Below, one piece after another: positions 11,701 to 19,969 of a stretch of DNA of 64,000 bases. The position numbers and the translations under genes are program-made. The stretch spans positions 79,843,564 through 79,907,563 of the forward strand of contig CM061245.1 in the NCBI GenBank assembly GCA_030848705.1. The letters run 5' to 3'. Every line of letters starts with the position of its first letter. Within the stretch, counting starts at the first letter, position 1. The notes under the pieces are model-generated. The model was not told the origin of the DNA, made no database searches, and saw only the letters and a list, made by a program, of their open reading frames with translations. The stretch is from Heracleum sosnowskyi. Taxonomy: Eukaryota; Streptophyta; Magnoliopsida; Apiales; Apiaceae.

Positions 11701-13243
11701 AATTACTCTGAAATTCAAGTTCTTGTGGGCTTGATCCTTTCAGCTTCTTCTGTCTCTGATAGACTAACTCTTCTGCATTCCTCTTTTTCTTTGATGTAGG
11801 TGTAAGACCAACCAAGGAAGCAGTTGTAGAAACCTTCTCCCAAGAATATCCTCGAATCTGAGATGGAGAGGCTGGAGAGTCTGATATAGAGACAACTTTT
11901 GTTGCTGCATCAGGAATACTAACATCAGGATTTGATGTCTGAATATCAGTATCCTTCATTTGCACTGTCAAAGGAATATGATACCTGCTCTTTGATAATT
12001 TCCTTGTCTTTTGTGGTTTTGATAAAGGTACCACAGCTTTAGTAGCAGTATCAGCAACTTCCTTGTTCACATTCATAACAGAGGATATAGGTAAGTCATC
12101 CTCTGAATCACTTTCATCAATCAACCTTAACTTCCTTTTCACAGGAACATTCTTAACAACCTTATCAGCTTTCTTCACCAGGACCCCTTGTACACCCCCT
12201 TGTATCTTCTTTTTAGTGAGTGGTGTAGAGGAAAAATCCTTTGAACCTGATTGCCTTCCAGACACATCAGTTCTAGCTGATTTCTTTGATTTTACAACTA
12301 AAGTCTTTTGAGAGACAGTAGAGGTGGTTGTTAACTGTTTAGACTGTTTAGGTTGCATGCTTGTGTCAGGAACAAGGTGGGTTGGTCCTTGCCCCATAGC
12401 ATTAGAAAGTAGTCCATAACGAGTAGGCATTTTCTGATGTAAGAAAAACCTAACCTCATCAGGAATAAAAGCATTTCCTATGAAACCATTTGCCTTATCA
12501 CTGTTGACTAAGGACTTAATATTATTCTCAGTAATTCTACAGATTGGTAGAACTACATCATCCTCAAAAACAACATTAGGACATAAGTGATTAAATATCA
12601 ACTGTAAAAATCTAAGAAAACAGACAGAACCCAATTTATCTGATTTCCTATCACTTAAAGCTTTTAAAATAAAAGACCCATAATCAAACACTGTAGAATG
12701 GATAAGAGAGTACCCAATTTTAAGAGATCCTGATGGAAGAGCATCAAAATTTGATGTCTTGTTCAGGAAACAGCGGCTGATTGTATCAAAGAAGAAATTC
12801 CATTCCTTCTTAAGCTTTGTCCTGAAGAGATTTCCATATCTCTTTACTTCACCATTGTAGCCCAACTTTGTAACAAACTCAAAAAGAGTAGAGTCCGAAA
12901 CATTAGCAGGAATAGCATCACCAAGAACGGGTAAATGCAGGGCTGCCTCCACAATTGTAGGAGTCACATGGTGAGTAGTTCCATTATATCCAAAACTCAT
13001 CAAGATTGTATCAGAATGCCCTTTATCAAAAGTAACTGAGTTCCACACCTGCATTACAGACTTAAAAGAAACACTTGCAGGTTCTGTTAAAGCAAACTTC
13101 AATGAGCTTGAAGCTAGAAAATCTTGAATGATATGAAACTCATTGGGTAAATCTTGATGATTTAGAATAGCCACAAAATTGTTAGTGGCAAATGTAACAC
13201 CACTAATCACTGTCTGTTTGTTCATGAATGATGAGGATGTCAT
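8783..13243 (-). CDS. Element B ORF3: large Sirevirus third-gene ('envelope-like') protein
   Basis: A 1486-residue protein of unknown function encoded between pol and the 3' LTR, the slot of the SIRE1 env-like gene. The ATG at 13243 (MTSSSFMNKQ) is the first in the open frame; the frame is open to 13393 but holds no earlier ATG. Residues about 1-260 form a module shared with the ORF3 of C and D (EFHIIQDFL; WNFFFD near 145; KIGYSLI). Then come a basic Ser/Lys region, a degenerate repeat of QEPxxQS (about 504-608), an acidic Asp run (about 675-690) and a predicted coiled coil (about 814-864). Next are a DVKKGE block shared with D, an Arg/Gly-rich basic patch (about 1034-1053), and a C-terminal block (about 1298-1478; YFMKDGSV, YVHYLL) also shared with D. 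I see no signal peptide or clear membrane segment downstream of the ATG, so a classic envelope role is doubtful. The RG patch suggests nucleic-acid binding. Confidence 0.85.
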   Translation of the reverse strand: MTSSSFMNKQTVISGVTFATNNFVAILNHQDLPNEFHIIQDFLASSSLKFALTEPASVSFKSVMQVWNSVTFDKGHSDTILMSFGYNGTTHHVTPTIVEAALHLPVLGDAIPANVSDSTLFEFVTKLGYNGEVKRYGNLFRTKLKKEWNFFFDTISRCFLNKTSNFDALPSGSLKIGYSLIHSTVFDYGSFILKALSDRKSDKLGSVCFLRFLQLIFNHLCPNVVFEDDVVLPICRITENNIKSLVNSDKANGFIGNAFIPDEVRFFLHQKMPTRYGLLSNAMGQGPTHLVPDTSMQPKQSKQLTTTSTVSQKTLVVKSKKSARTDVSGRQSGSKDFSSTPLTKKKIQGGVQGVLVKKADKVVKNVPVKRKLRLIDESDSEDDLPISSVMNVNKEVADTATKAVVPLSKPQKTRKLSKSRYHIPLTVQMKDTDIQTSNPDVSIPDAATKVVSISDSPASPSQIRGYSWEKVSTTASLVGLTPTSKKKRNAEELVYQRQKKLKGSSPQELEFQSNSAATVDPATQEPLNQSLGEGLASGMVTQEPFSQRENEDINIPATQEPSSQSEDAGKATASVERLVENIVNEGSTQEPLAQSVEAASEPQAPQEPLVANTDASISNPDDVHPDASGAPDNEPILIQPLRSRPMDHPISESQDKLKGIAIPDPDKSHGSDDDNSDDDSDDDNENRKEKEQLATALKISLGTNFGSSSTYMASNAFTGKDQRQDFSIPSFDPAEAFRQNEWNNSWHQSDESISFSSAIEHAYNAVKSIENQDLKNHLKATTLLSKSLKSEIDSIKGSTEKVRTDIFNNFTKVPTTLQLRVVESQVKSVVSEQTSINQRIDSLDTKVTEIQASLSLILQLLLNPDVKKGEKVIQTKCTPDLVLRNNDDDTGDDGGDKVIQGETSDAVVMKTIQTSQSQTTQSTHVSDSGVKTVRTLVQSQILTEDQILTPGHGHILATIPEGDEDVIIDNPEDASNLFQKFSTKDGRIVTLYHTDKRVQQLFARKALSTASEEYPDLSHEEFLRLQRETMESYTAPARGRGSRGRRGARRSRRGSSTQTVPRQTRSRGLRIEEIPEPIQTLVVPDRSTFGDDGIVEEEPELRRKSSKSTLSNTNQIEDSNPDNIQDPDESEILQEVDLIILSTVVDCHNKEVDEEEEARRRDITKRTNEDFNLYLQRLKVSNERKWRNSSRQESLLERSYAHEKEKYKKWKHISTLSCDTPINFQSGGIITSASSVVDLSDMARSKTLWLKMFSNLKQLSSNSRGGIGHRDGEYLNMSYVDPYSLTEIGGTLTSENLNNLLAVDIVIDCHDGFEKKEKLMYFMKDGSVKILSIQDLLMKTTQELKYVHYLLRWKNQVYKVWADMILSTIRRRLDENSNFDGNYIPMYLNQRGQDVEMQRGTAVKEVNFGMTHLSLNPDGKEIAYLLLEEHSLQRNSIQNLRAAIYQINEEDEELRNLKERLIQILEEKEESLLSNFLKMNLFYQKA

Positions 13244-13636
13244 TGTAATGCTTTTGAAAACTCGAGAATTAAGATTTGAAGCAATTAGGGTATGAAAGCA
13301 CAGAGAGATAGAAAACGAAAAACTGATGATAAGAGAGTAATTAACGATGTAGACCAATAAAAAGTATTTTGTTAAACAAAATATTACTCTCAAAGACAGG
13401 TGGCAAAATATGATTTGTGCATACAGTTGTCCTACTAAAACTCAACTGTCCATCAGCAGATACTGACGAAAAATTAGGCACAAATTAAGTAATGAAATAC
13501 TGACCTGTACATCAGGATTGACCAGTTGACTTCCTGTCAGGATTGAGTCCTATCAGGATTTGATCAAAGATACATACCTTTCTGAATAACCATCAGGATT
13601 TGACAGTTATCAGGATTTCCTCTCTGTAGCTTTTCC
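13244..13636 (-). repeat. Element B pol-ORF3 spacer with a cluster of TCAGGATT words
   Basis: Non-coding leader of ORF3. Five exact TCAGGATT copies on the plus strand fall within 106 bases (13512, 13537, 13553, 13593, 13610), plus two TACTGAC words near 13461 and 13498. In-frame stops (TGA at 13637 and again at 13610-13612) separate pol from ORF3, although all three genes of B lie in one reading frame. No convincing promoter or splice site was identified. Confidence 0.85.
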
Positions 13637-16600
13637 TCAGAACTTCTCAAAATTCATCATTCCAAGTTCATTCACCAGCTTATTGAAAGTAGCTTCAGGC
13701 AGTGGCTTGGTGAATATATCAGCTAGTTGTTGATCAGTAGGAACAAAGTGAAGTTCAATTGTTCCTTCCAGAACCTGTTCTCTTATAAAGTGATATCTGA
13801 TACTGATGTGTTTAGTAAGAGAATGCTGAACTGGATTTCCTGTCATTGCAATAGCACTTTGGTTATCACAATAAATAGGGATTTTTGAGTATGACAGGCC
13901 ATAATCTAACAACTGATTTCTCATCCACATTATCTGAGCACAACAACTTCCTGCAGCAATGTACTCAGCTTCTGCAGTTGAAGTGGAAATAGATTTCTGC
14001 TTTTTACTGAACCATGAAACTAGTCTTCCACCCAAAAACTGACAACTTCCTGAAGTATTTTTCCTGTCTATTTTGCATCCTGCAAAATCAGCATCTGAAT
14101 AACCACACAACCCAAAATCTGATTCCCTTGCATACCAAAGGCCAAGTGAAGGAGTGCCTTTGAGATATCTGAAAATTCTTTTGACTGCAATCAGATGTGG
14201 TTCTCTAGGTTTTGCTTGAAATCTTGCACATAGACAGGTTGCAAACATGATATCTGGTCTACTGGCAGTGAGATACAATAAAGAGCCAATCATTCCTCTG
14301 TAGTGAGTTACATCTACCTCTTCACCTTGATCAGGATCAAGTTTGGTAGCTGTAGCTATGGGAGTTGAAGCAGGAGTACTGTCTTGCATGTTAAACCTTG
14401 TCAGTAAATTCCTTGTGTATTTAGACCGATTAATAAAAATCCCTTCATCAGTCTGTTTAACTTGAAGACCCAGAAAGTAACTCATTTCTCCCATCATGCT
14501 CATTTGATATCTTGACTGCATAAGCTTGGAAAACTTTTCACACAGCTTATTGTTTGTTGACCCAAAAATGATATCATCAACATAAATCTGAACTAACAGC
14601 AACTCCTTACCATGATTCAAATAAAATAGAGTTTTATCAATTGCACCTCTTTTGAATCCACTTTCCAGTAAGAATTGAGCTAAGGTTTCATACCATGCTC
14701 TTGGAGCTTGCTTTAGTCCATAAAGTGCCTTATCCAGTCTGTAGACATAATCTGGATATTTAGGATCAATGAAACCAGGAGGTTGTTCAACATAAACTTC
14801 TTCCTCCAGTTCACCATTTAAGAAAGCACTTTTAACATCCATCTGGAAAACCTTGAATTTCTTATGTGCTGCATAAGCAAGAAATATCCTGATGGCTTCT
14901 AGTCTTGCAACAGGAGCAAAAGTTTCATCATAGTCAATTCCTTCTTGTTGGGAATACCCCTTTGCAACTAGTCTAGCTTTGTTTCTGATAATGACTCCAT
15001 CAGAATCAGTCTTGTTCTTGAAAATCCACTTTGTACCAACAATTGATCTATTCTTTGGTCTTGGTACCAGTTTCCAGACTTCATTCCTTTCAAATTCATT
15101 CAGTTCTTCTTGCATTGCCGTAACCCAATCAGCATCTTTAAGTGCATCTTCAACTTTCTTAGGCTCCTCCTTGGATAGAAAGTTATTATATAAACATTCA
15201 TTCTGAGTTGCACTTCTTGTTTGAACACCTGCATCAGGATCTCCAATTATCAAATCAGGAGTATGATCTTTTGTCCATTTCCTTGTTGGTGTCAAATTGT
15301 TTCTTGAAGTAGATGCTCCCCCTGGATTGGTGTTATCTTGATTGAAAGAATTTGATTGATTTGAAGCTCTCCCTGAATTATTGCTATGCCCTCCTGATGT
15401 GTTATCAGGATCTTCACTTGAATCAGTATCTGAAGAATTCTGTCCTGATGATTGAGTTGACTCTGAACTTGTAGTTGAATGCCGTTGCTCCCCCTCAACA
15501 TTAGCACTACTAGTTGTATTACTGTTGTCTGAATCATCAGTATTAGCACCATCAGTACCTGGTGAGTCATCAGGATTTGGTGACCCATCAGTATCTGATG
15601 AATTGACAAGATCTGATTCAATTTCTTCAGGTTCCTTGGAAGCTTCATTTTCAAATAACAATCTATCATGCGAGTCTTCAATGATTCCAGTTATCTTCTT
15701 ATCATCAAAAGATACATGTATTGACTCCATGACAGTTCTTGTTCTCAAATTAAAAACTCTGAAGGCTCTTGATGTAGGATAACCTATGAATATTCCTTCA
15801 TCAGCCTTTGTTTCAAATTTCCCTAGCTGTTCAGGATGAGTTCTGAGAACAAAACATTTACAGCCAAACACATGCAAATGCTTCAGACTTGGTTTCTTCT
15901 CTTTGAGTGACTGATAAGGAGTGACACCATGCCTGTTTATCAATGTGAGATTTTGTGTATAGCATGCTGTGTTGACTGCTTCTGCCCAGAAATATGTAGG
16001 TAATTTAGCTTCTTCCAACATAGTTCTGCCAGCTTCAATAAGAGTTCTATTCTTCCTTTCTACTACTCCATTTTGCTGAGGTGTGCCAGGAGCAGAGAAT
16101 TGTTGAATGATTCCTTTGTATTTGCAGAACTCTTCCATCTTTGAATTCTTAAATTCAGTACCATTATCACTTCTCAGAATCTTGACTTTGTACTTTGTGG
16201 TTGTCTCAATCATCCTCACATGATCCAACAGAACTTCAGGAGTTTCATCTTTTCTATGCAGAAAATACACCCAGGTGAATCTAGAATATTCATCAACAAT
16301 TACAAGAGTGTACCTTTTCTTACTGATGGACATGATGTTGACTGGACCAAACAGATCAAGATGTAGCATGTGATATGGTTCTTCAATAGAGGATTCTGAT
16401 TTACTCTGGAATGATGTCCTTCTTTGTTTTGCTTTTTGGCATGCATCACAGAGTCCATCAGGTGTATATAAGACATTAGGTAATCCTCTTACTAACTCTT
16501 TCTTAACCAACTCATTGATGTTGCTGAAGTTGAGATGAGAAAGCTTCTTATGCCAATTCCAACTTTCATCTACTGAAGCTTTACTGATGAAACATGTAGG

Positions 16601-16975
16601 GGAGCCATCAGTATCTGAGAGAATGTTGGCTTCATATATGTTACCATGCATGTAGCCAGTTAGTGCTATCTTCCCTGTTGCTTTACTGACTACTTCACAA
16701 TGTGTGGAATAGAAATTGACATGATAACCTCTGTCAGTGATTTGACTAATACTCAACAAGTTGTGTTTTAGTCCTTTCACTAGAGCTACTTTTTCAATGA
16801 TGACATTTCCAATGATTATATTGCCATATCCCAAGGTTTGTCCAATGTTGCCATCTCCATAAGACACAGTTGGGCCAGCTTTTTCCTCATATTCTGATAA
16901 CAGGGCTTTGTTTCCAGTCATGTGCACAGAACATCCACTATCCATGACTAACACATTTTTCCTTTTACCCTGCAT
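13637..16975 (-). CDS. pol: Element B Pol: protease, integrase, reverse transcriptase, RNase H
   Basis: An intact 1112-residue copia polyprotein. The aspartic protease DSG is at residues 12-14. The integrase zinc finger has His142, His147, Cys176 and Cys179, and the integrase core is Asp207, Asp270 and Glu306, with 35 residues between the last two. An acidic low-complexity linker (about 445-560) is full of DTDG/NPDD. The RT has QMDVKSAFLNG near 711 and the catalytic YVDD at 798-801. RNase H is about 940-1085 (SDADFAGC, AEAEYIA) and the protein ends MMNFEKF. The ATG at 16975 follows the gag TAG by five codons in the same frame. All catalytic residues that I can check are present, so it should be functional. 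Confidence 0.96.
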   Translation of the reverse strand: MQGKRKNVLVMDSGCSVHMTGNKALLSEYEEKAGPTVSYGDGNIGQTLGYGNIIIGNVIIEKVALVKGLKHNLLSISQITDRGYHVNFYSTHCEVVSKATGKIALTGYMHGNIYEANILSDTDGSPTCFISKASVDESWNWHKKLSHLNFSNINELVKKELVRGLPNVLYTPDGLCDACQKAKQRRTSFQSKSESSIEEPYHMLHLDLFGPVNIMSISKKRYTLVIVDEYSRFTWVYFLHRKDETPEVLLDHVRMIETTTKYKVKILRSDNGTEFKNSKMEEFCKYKGIIQQFSAPGTPQQNGVVERKNRTLIEAGRTMLEEAKLPTYFWAEAVNTACYTQNLTLINRHGVTPYQSLKEKKPSLKHLHVFGCKCFVLRTHPEQLGKFETKADEGIFIGYPTSRAFRVFNLRTRTVMESIHVSFDDKKITGIIEDSHDRLLFENEASKEPEEIESDLVNSSDTDGSPNPDDSPGTDGANTDDSDNSNTTSSANVEGEQRHSTTSSESTQSSGQNSSDTDSSEDPDNTSGGHSNNSGRASNQSNSFNQDNTNPGGASTSRNNLTPTRKWTKDHTPDLIIGDPDAGVQTRSATQNECLYNNFLSKEEPKKVEDALKDADWVTAMQEELNEFERNEVWKLVPRPKNRSIVGTKWIFKNKTDSDGVIIRNKARLVAKGYSQQEGIDYDETFAPVARLEAIRIFLAYAAHKKFKVFQMDVKSAFLNGELEEEVYVEQPPGFIDPKYPDYVYRLDKALYGLKQAPRAWYETLAQFLLESGFKRGAIDKTLFYLNHGKELLLVQIYVDDIIFGSTNNKLCEKFSKLMQSRYQMSMMGEMSYFLGLQVKQTDEGIFINRSKYTRNLLTRFNMQDSTPASTPIATATKLDPDQGEEVDVTHYRGMIGSLLYLTASRPDIMFATCLCARFQAKPREPHLIAVKRIFRYLKGTPSLGLWYARESDFGLCGYSDADFAGCKIDRKNTSGSCQFLGGRLVSWFSKKQKSISTSTAEAEYIAAGSCCAQIMWMRNQLLDYGLSYSKIPIYCDNQSAIAMTGNPVQHSLTKHISIRYHFIREQVLEGTIELHFVPTDQQLADIFTKPLPEATFNKLVNELGMMNFEKF

Positions 16976-16990
16976 CAGAATAGTAAAACA

Positions 16991-19303
16991 CTAGTTAGAA
17001 TGTTTAGGAACCCACACTTGTTGGATTCCTTGTTCATGCATTTTATTAAATTTAACAGCAGAAGACTTTTTGACTTTAGCAGTCCTGACAGGATTTACTC
17101 CATCAGGATTTGCTTTGTCAGTATCAGTATTAACAAAAGCATGCTTCACTATGACATTTTCAGTTCTATCAGACTTTGTACTACTTTCAAACTTAGGCAA
17201 TGGATCATAAAAGTTATAGTACAAATCATGATACTCTTTACATGTATAAATAGAATGCCATAGACTACCACAATGAAAACAGGAATTCTGTGGTTTGTAA
17301 AATACTGATCTATTCCTAACATTAGACTTAGGAATTTCAGCAATTTTCTTCTTACTCTTTTTACAATCAATAGCAAGATGATTAGAGTTACCACAGTTAA
17401 AACAACACTTTCTAGGTGCATTTGGGATATACTTATAACCATTTTCTTTATTGATCCCAATTTTACCATTCCTGTTTTTCTTAACAGTAGCTTCCTTTTT
17501 CTTATCTGTAACCTCACAGATTTTATCCTTAAGCTGTTTCTGAGACAATAGAACTACATTCTTAGTGACTTTGTTCATGACAGGTTTAGACTTTATAATT
17601 TTAATTCCTTGAGTAGAAGAAGATCCCTTTTCAAAAGAAGAATTGGAATCCTTACCAAAAACAAAATTAACAGGAGTAATATTAGATTTGGTTGAGTCTA
17701 CAACATGTCTATAGGTCTTTGGACTGACTGTCTCATCAATGACAATTTTCTCTGCTAATTTCTTATCTTCATCTGACTTATATCCTAGACACTCTTTCCA
17801 ATTCTTAGAGGTATTAATCTCATGAAATTTCCTACCAGAGTCTGTCCAGGTTCTGATTTTCTCATTAGCAAATTCAAGTTCTTTTTCAAGGGAAGTACAT
17901 TTAGATGTCATCTCTAAGTGCATGTGTTTAGCATTATCACATTCTTTTTGTACTTCTTGCATACGAGAAAATTCAGCTTCTAATATCTCATTCCTCTTTC
18001 TAAGGTCAGACATCTCAGATAAGATTCTAGTATTCTCAGCAGTTTGACTTCTAAAGCTAATATGTAATGACTTTAGAAAGCGTCTTAACTCAGAAGCATT
18101 ATCAGTATCAAAATCAAAGATAGTATTTAGTACCTTATCATCAGGAGCAGCAGTTACATCAGCATTGGCCATTAACGCATAGTTGACTACCTCAGTATCA
18201 GATTCTGAGGAAGAGTCCATCCAATCCTTGCTTGATGTGATGAGTGCCTTTGTCTTGTTGCATTCAGAAGCAAAGTGACCCATACCATTACACTTGTAGC
18301 ATCTAACCTTTGACTTGTCAAATTTGCTACCCTTGCTGTCCTTTTTGATATACTTGTCTTTGTCTGCTTTGAAGGTCTTTTTCTGAAAGTTGCCTTGTCT
18401 TCTATTCTTCCTGAACTTCATCCTTCTGAAGTTTCTGACAATCATAGCAACCATCTCTTCCATGTCTGAATCAGAAGATTCATCACCAGTATTGGCATCA
18501 GGATTGCCATCAGTATCTGATGAAGAGTCGTCAGGATCTGACTCAGCTTCTCTTGCTTTCCTTCTAGAGACCTCCATAGCTTTCCCTTTTGATTTTGCTT
18601 CTACATTCAAAGCAATTGACTTTGCCTTGCTGCTTTTCTTGTTCTTTCTCTGTTGAACTTCAAGATCATGAGTTCTTAGCATCCCATAGATCTCATCAAG
18701 AGACACAATGTTCAGATCATACTGGTGTCTAATGATTGAGGTCTGAGTATCCCATTCTTCAGGTAAAGCTCTAAGAAATTTGGTGTTTGAATCTTCAGTT
18801 TCATATACTTTGTCAACTAAGGATAAGCTGTTCAATAGTGTCAGAAATCTATCATATAGATCAGTCAGGCTCTCTTCAGGTCTTGCATCGAATTGCTCAT
18901 ATTCTTGAATCAATAGAGCCCTTCTGTTTTTCTTAACAGATGCAGATCCCTGGCACTGAGTTTCCAAAGTATCCCAGATTTCTTTTGAAGACTTGCATGC
19001 AATCACTCTGTTTGACATGACAGCATCAAGGCTATTATGCAAGATATTCTTTATCTTTGGTTCCCTGAGTACATGAGCTTTTTCTTCTGGAGTCCATTCA
19101 GCTTTAGCTTTGACCACATAATGTTCTGGTACTGTATCTGTTCGTTCTACGAACTTTGTTGGTATATATGGTCCATCACGAATCCTGTCCAAGTAGTCAG
19201 GATCCATAGCCTCCAGGTACATCAGCATCTTTACCCTCCATGTAGGATATTCTGATATCTTCAAGATGGGAATCTTCATGCTTTCATACTTGGTTGTCGA
19301 CAT
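16991..19303 (-). CDS. gag: Element B Gag, Sirevirus type, intact
   Basis: A 770-residue capsid and nucleocapsid protein that would package the element RNA in cytoplasmic particles. The Gag domain lies in the first 230 residues. A Lys-rich hinge here carries nine extra residues compared with the A copy (SKGKAMEVS region near 18570). Zinc knuckles are at about 334-348, 631-645 and 673-687, all CX2CX4HX4C. A long predicted coiled coil lies between the first and second (ENTRILSEMSDLRKRNEILE). The TAG stop at 16991-16993 is followed in frame by TGT TTT ACT ATT CTG and then the pol ATG. Confidence 0.95.
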   Translation of the reverse strand: MSTTKYESMKIPILKISEYPTWRVKMLMYLEAMDPDYLDRIRDGPYIPTKFVERTDTVPEHYVVKAKAEWTPEEKAHVLREPKIKNILHNSLDAVMSNRVIACKSSKEIWDTLETQCQGSASVKKNRRALLIQEYEQFDARPEESLTDLYDRFLTLLNSLSLVDKVYETEDSNTKFLRALPEEWDTQTSIIRHQYDLNIVSLDEIYGMLRTHDLEVQQRKNKKSSKAKSIALNVEAKSKGKAMEVSRRKAREAESDPDDSSSDTDGNPDANTGDESSDSDMEEMVAMIVRNFRRMKFRKNRRQGNFQKKTFKADKDKYIKKDSKGSKFDKSKVRCYKCNGMGHFASECNKTKALITSSKDWMDSSSESDTEVVNYALMANADVTAAPDDKVLNTIFDFDTDNASELRRFLKSLHISFRSQTAENTRILSEMSDLRKRNEILEAEFSRMQEVQKECDNAKHMHLEMTSKCTSLEKELEFANEKIRTWTDSGRKFHEINTSKNWKECLGYKSDEDKKLAEKIVIDETVSPKTYRHVVDSTKSNITPVNFVFGKDSNSSFEKGSSSTQGIKIIKSKPVMNKVTKNVVLLSQKQLKDKICEVTDKKKEATVKKNRNGKIGINKENGYKYIPNAPRKCCFNCGNSNHLAIDCKKSKKKIAEIPKSNVRNRSVFYKPQNSCFHCGSLWHSIYTCKEYHDLYYNFYDPLPKFESSTKSDRTENVIVKHAFVNTDTDKANPDGVNPVRTAKVKKSSAVKFNKMHEQGIQQVWVPKHSN

Positions 19304-19339
19304 CTTTAGATCGTATCTGATTCAGAATTAAATCAGTTT

Positions 19340-19351
19340 GCTCTGATACCA
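19340..19351 (-). other. Primer-binding site of element B (initiator tRNA-Met)
   Basis: TGGTATCAGAGC on the minus strand, two bases inside the 5' LTR. Confidence 0.95.
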
Positions 19352-19353
19352 AT

Positions 19354-19969
19354 TGTTGCCCAGTAAATAACAATTGTAGAAGGGGGTTGAATACAATTGT
19401 ATAAGATTCTCGACTTTATATAACACAAATATGAAAGATCAATAACAATAACAATAATAATAACAGCTTTATTAACTTTGATATAAAACTGTTACAAACT
19501 CTCTTAAGAAATTCTGATGTTCTTAAGAGCTGCTAGCTTACAAAAACTCTCTCAAGAAATTCTGTTCTTAAGAGCTTCTCTCCGATTATGTTCTCTCTCG
19601 AATGAATACATAAATCGAAACTAAGACTGTGTTTATATAGTGCACACAGCTTCTCTATCAATAACAAGATAAGTCCTAATCAATAACAAAGATAGAAACC
19701 TATCCTTAATCGATAGCTACATTCTACAAACCAGGAACAAATAGAATAAACTTCCATGTTTATCTAGACTCCAAATATAACTCGAAGTAGGAATCCTGAT
19801 CAGCTTCAATTTCTAATGATCAATCCTGATCATAGTCTGAGTAGGAATCCTGATGATCAATAAGATACTGACGCTTGATCAAATACTGATGACCATGCAA
19901 TACTGATGACGTCAGCAATCCTGATCAGTTGAGTCTAGCTTCTGACGATCATTGAATTCTGATCTAACA
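19354..19969 (-). repeat. 5' LTR of element B (616 bp)
   Basis: TGTT...AACA; promoter-bearing copy. Minus-strand TATA box at 19632-19640; TGACGTCA at 19907-19914. Four AATCCTGA words (19792, 19822, 19846, 19917) and three ATACTGA words lie within 135 bases of U3, all in one orientation. Confidence 0.97.

Larger units (their letters stand above)
8057..19969 (-). mobile_element. Element B: complete, potentially autonomous Sirevirus-type Ty1/copia retrotransposon
   Basis: An 11.9-kb element with matching 616-bp LTRs, polypurine tract, primer-binding site, and intact gag, pol and ORF3 on the minus strand. It is flanked by a perfect 5-bp target duplication AACAC (8052-8056 and 19970-19974). I count three mismatches between its LTRs, so the insertion is recent. 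It sits inside ORF3 of element C. The three-gene layout, long Gag with three zinc knuckles and initiator-Met primer site fit the Sirevirus lineage (SIRE1, Opie and relatives). Confidence 0.97.

Noticed and set aside
13244..13393. Hydrophobic N-terminal extension of B ORF3 resembling a signal peptide or membrane anchor
   Set aside because: The frame is open but its apparent first residue at 13393 is encoded by TTG. The first ATG is at 13243, matching the start of the D protein, so the hydrophobic stretch is probably untranslated leader.
19912..19969. Apparent C-terminus of the C ORF3 fragment
   Set aside because: These codons are inside the B LTR; the true gene continues at 8051.
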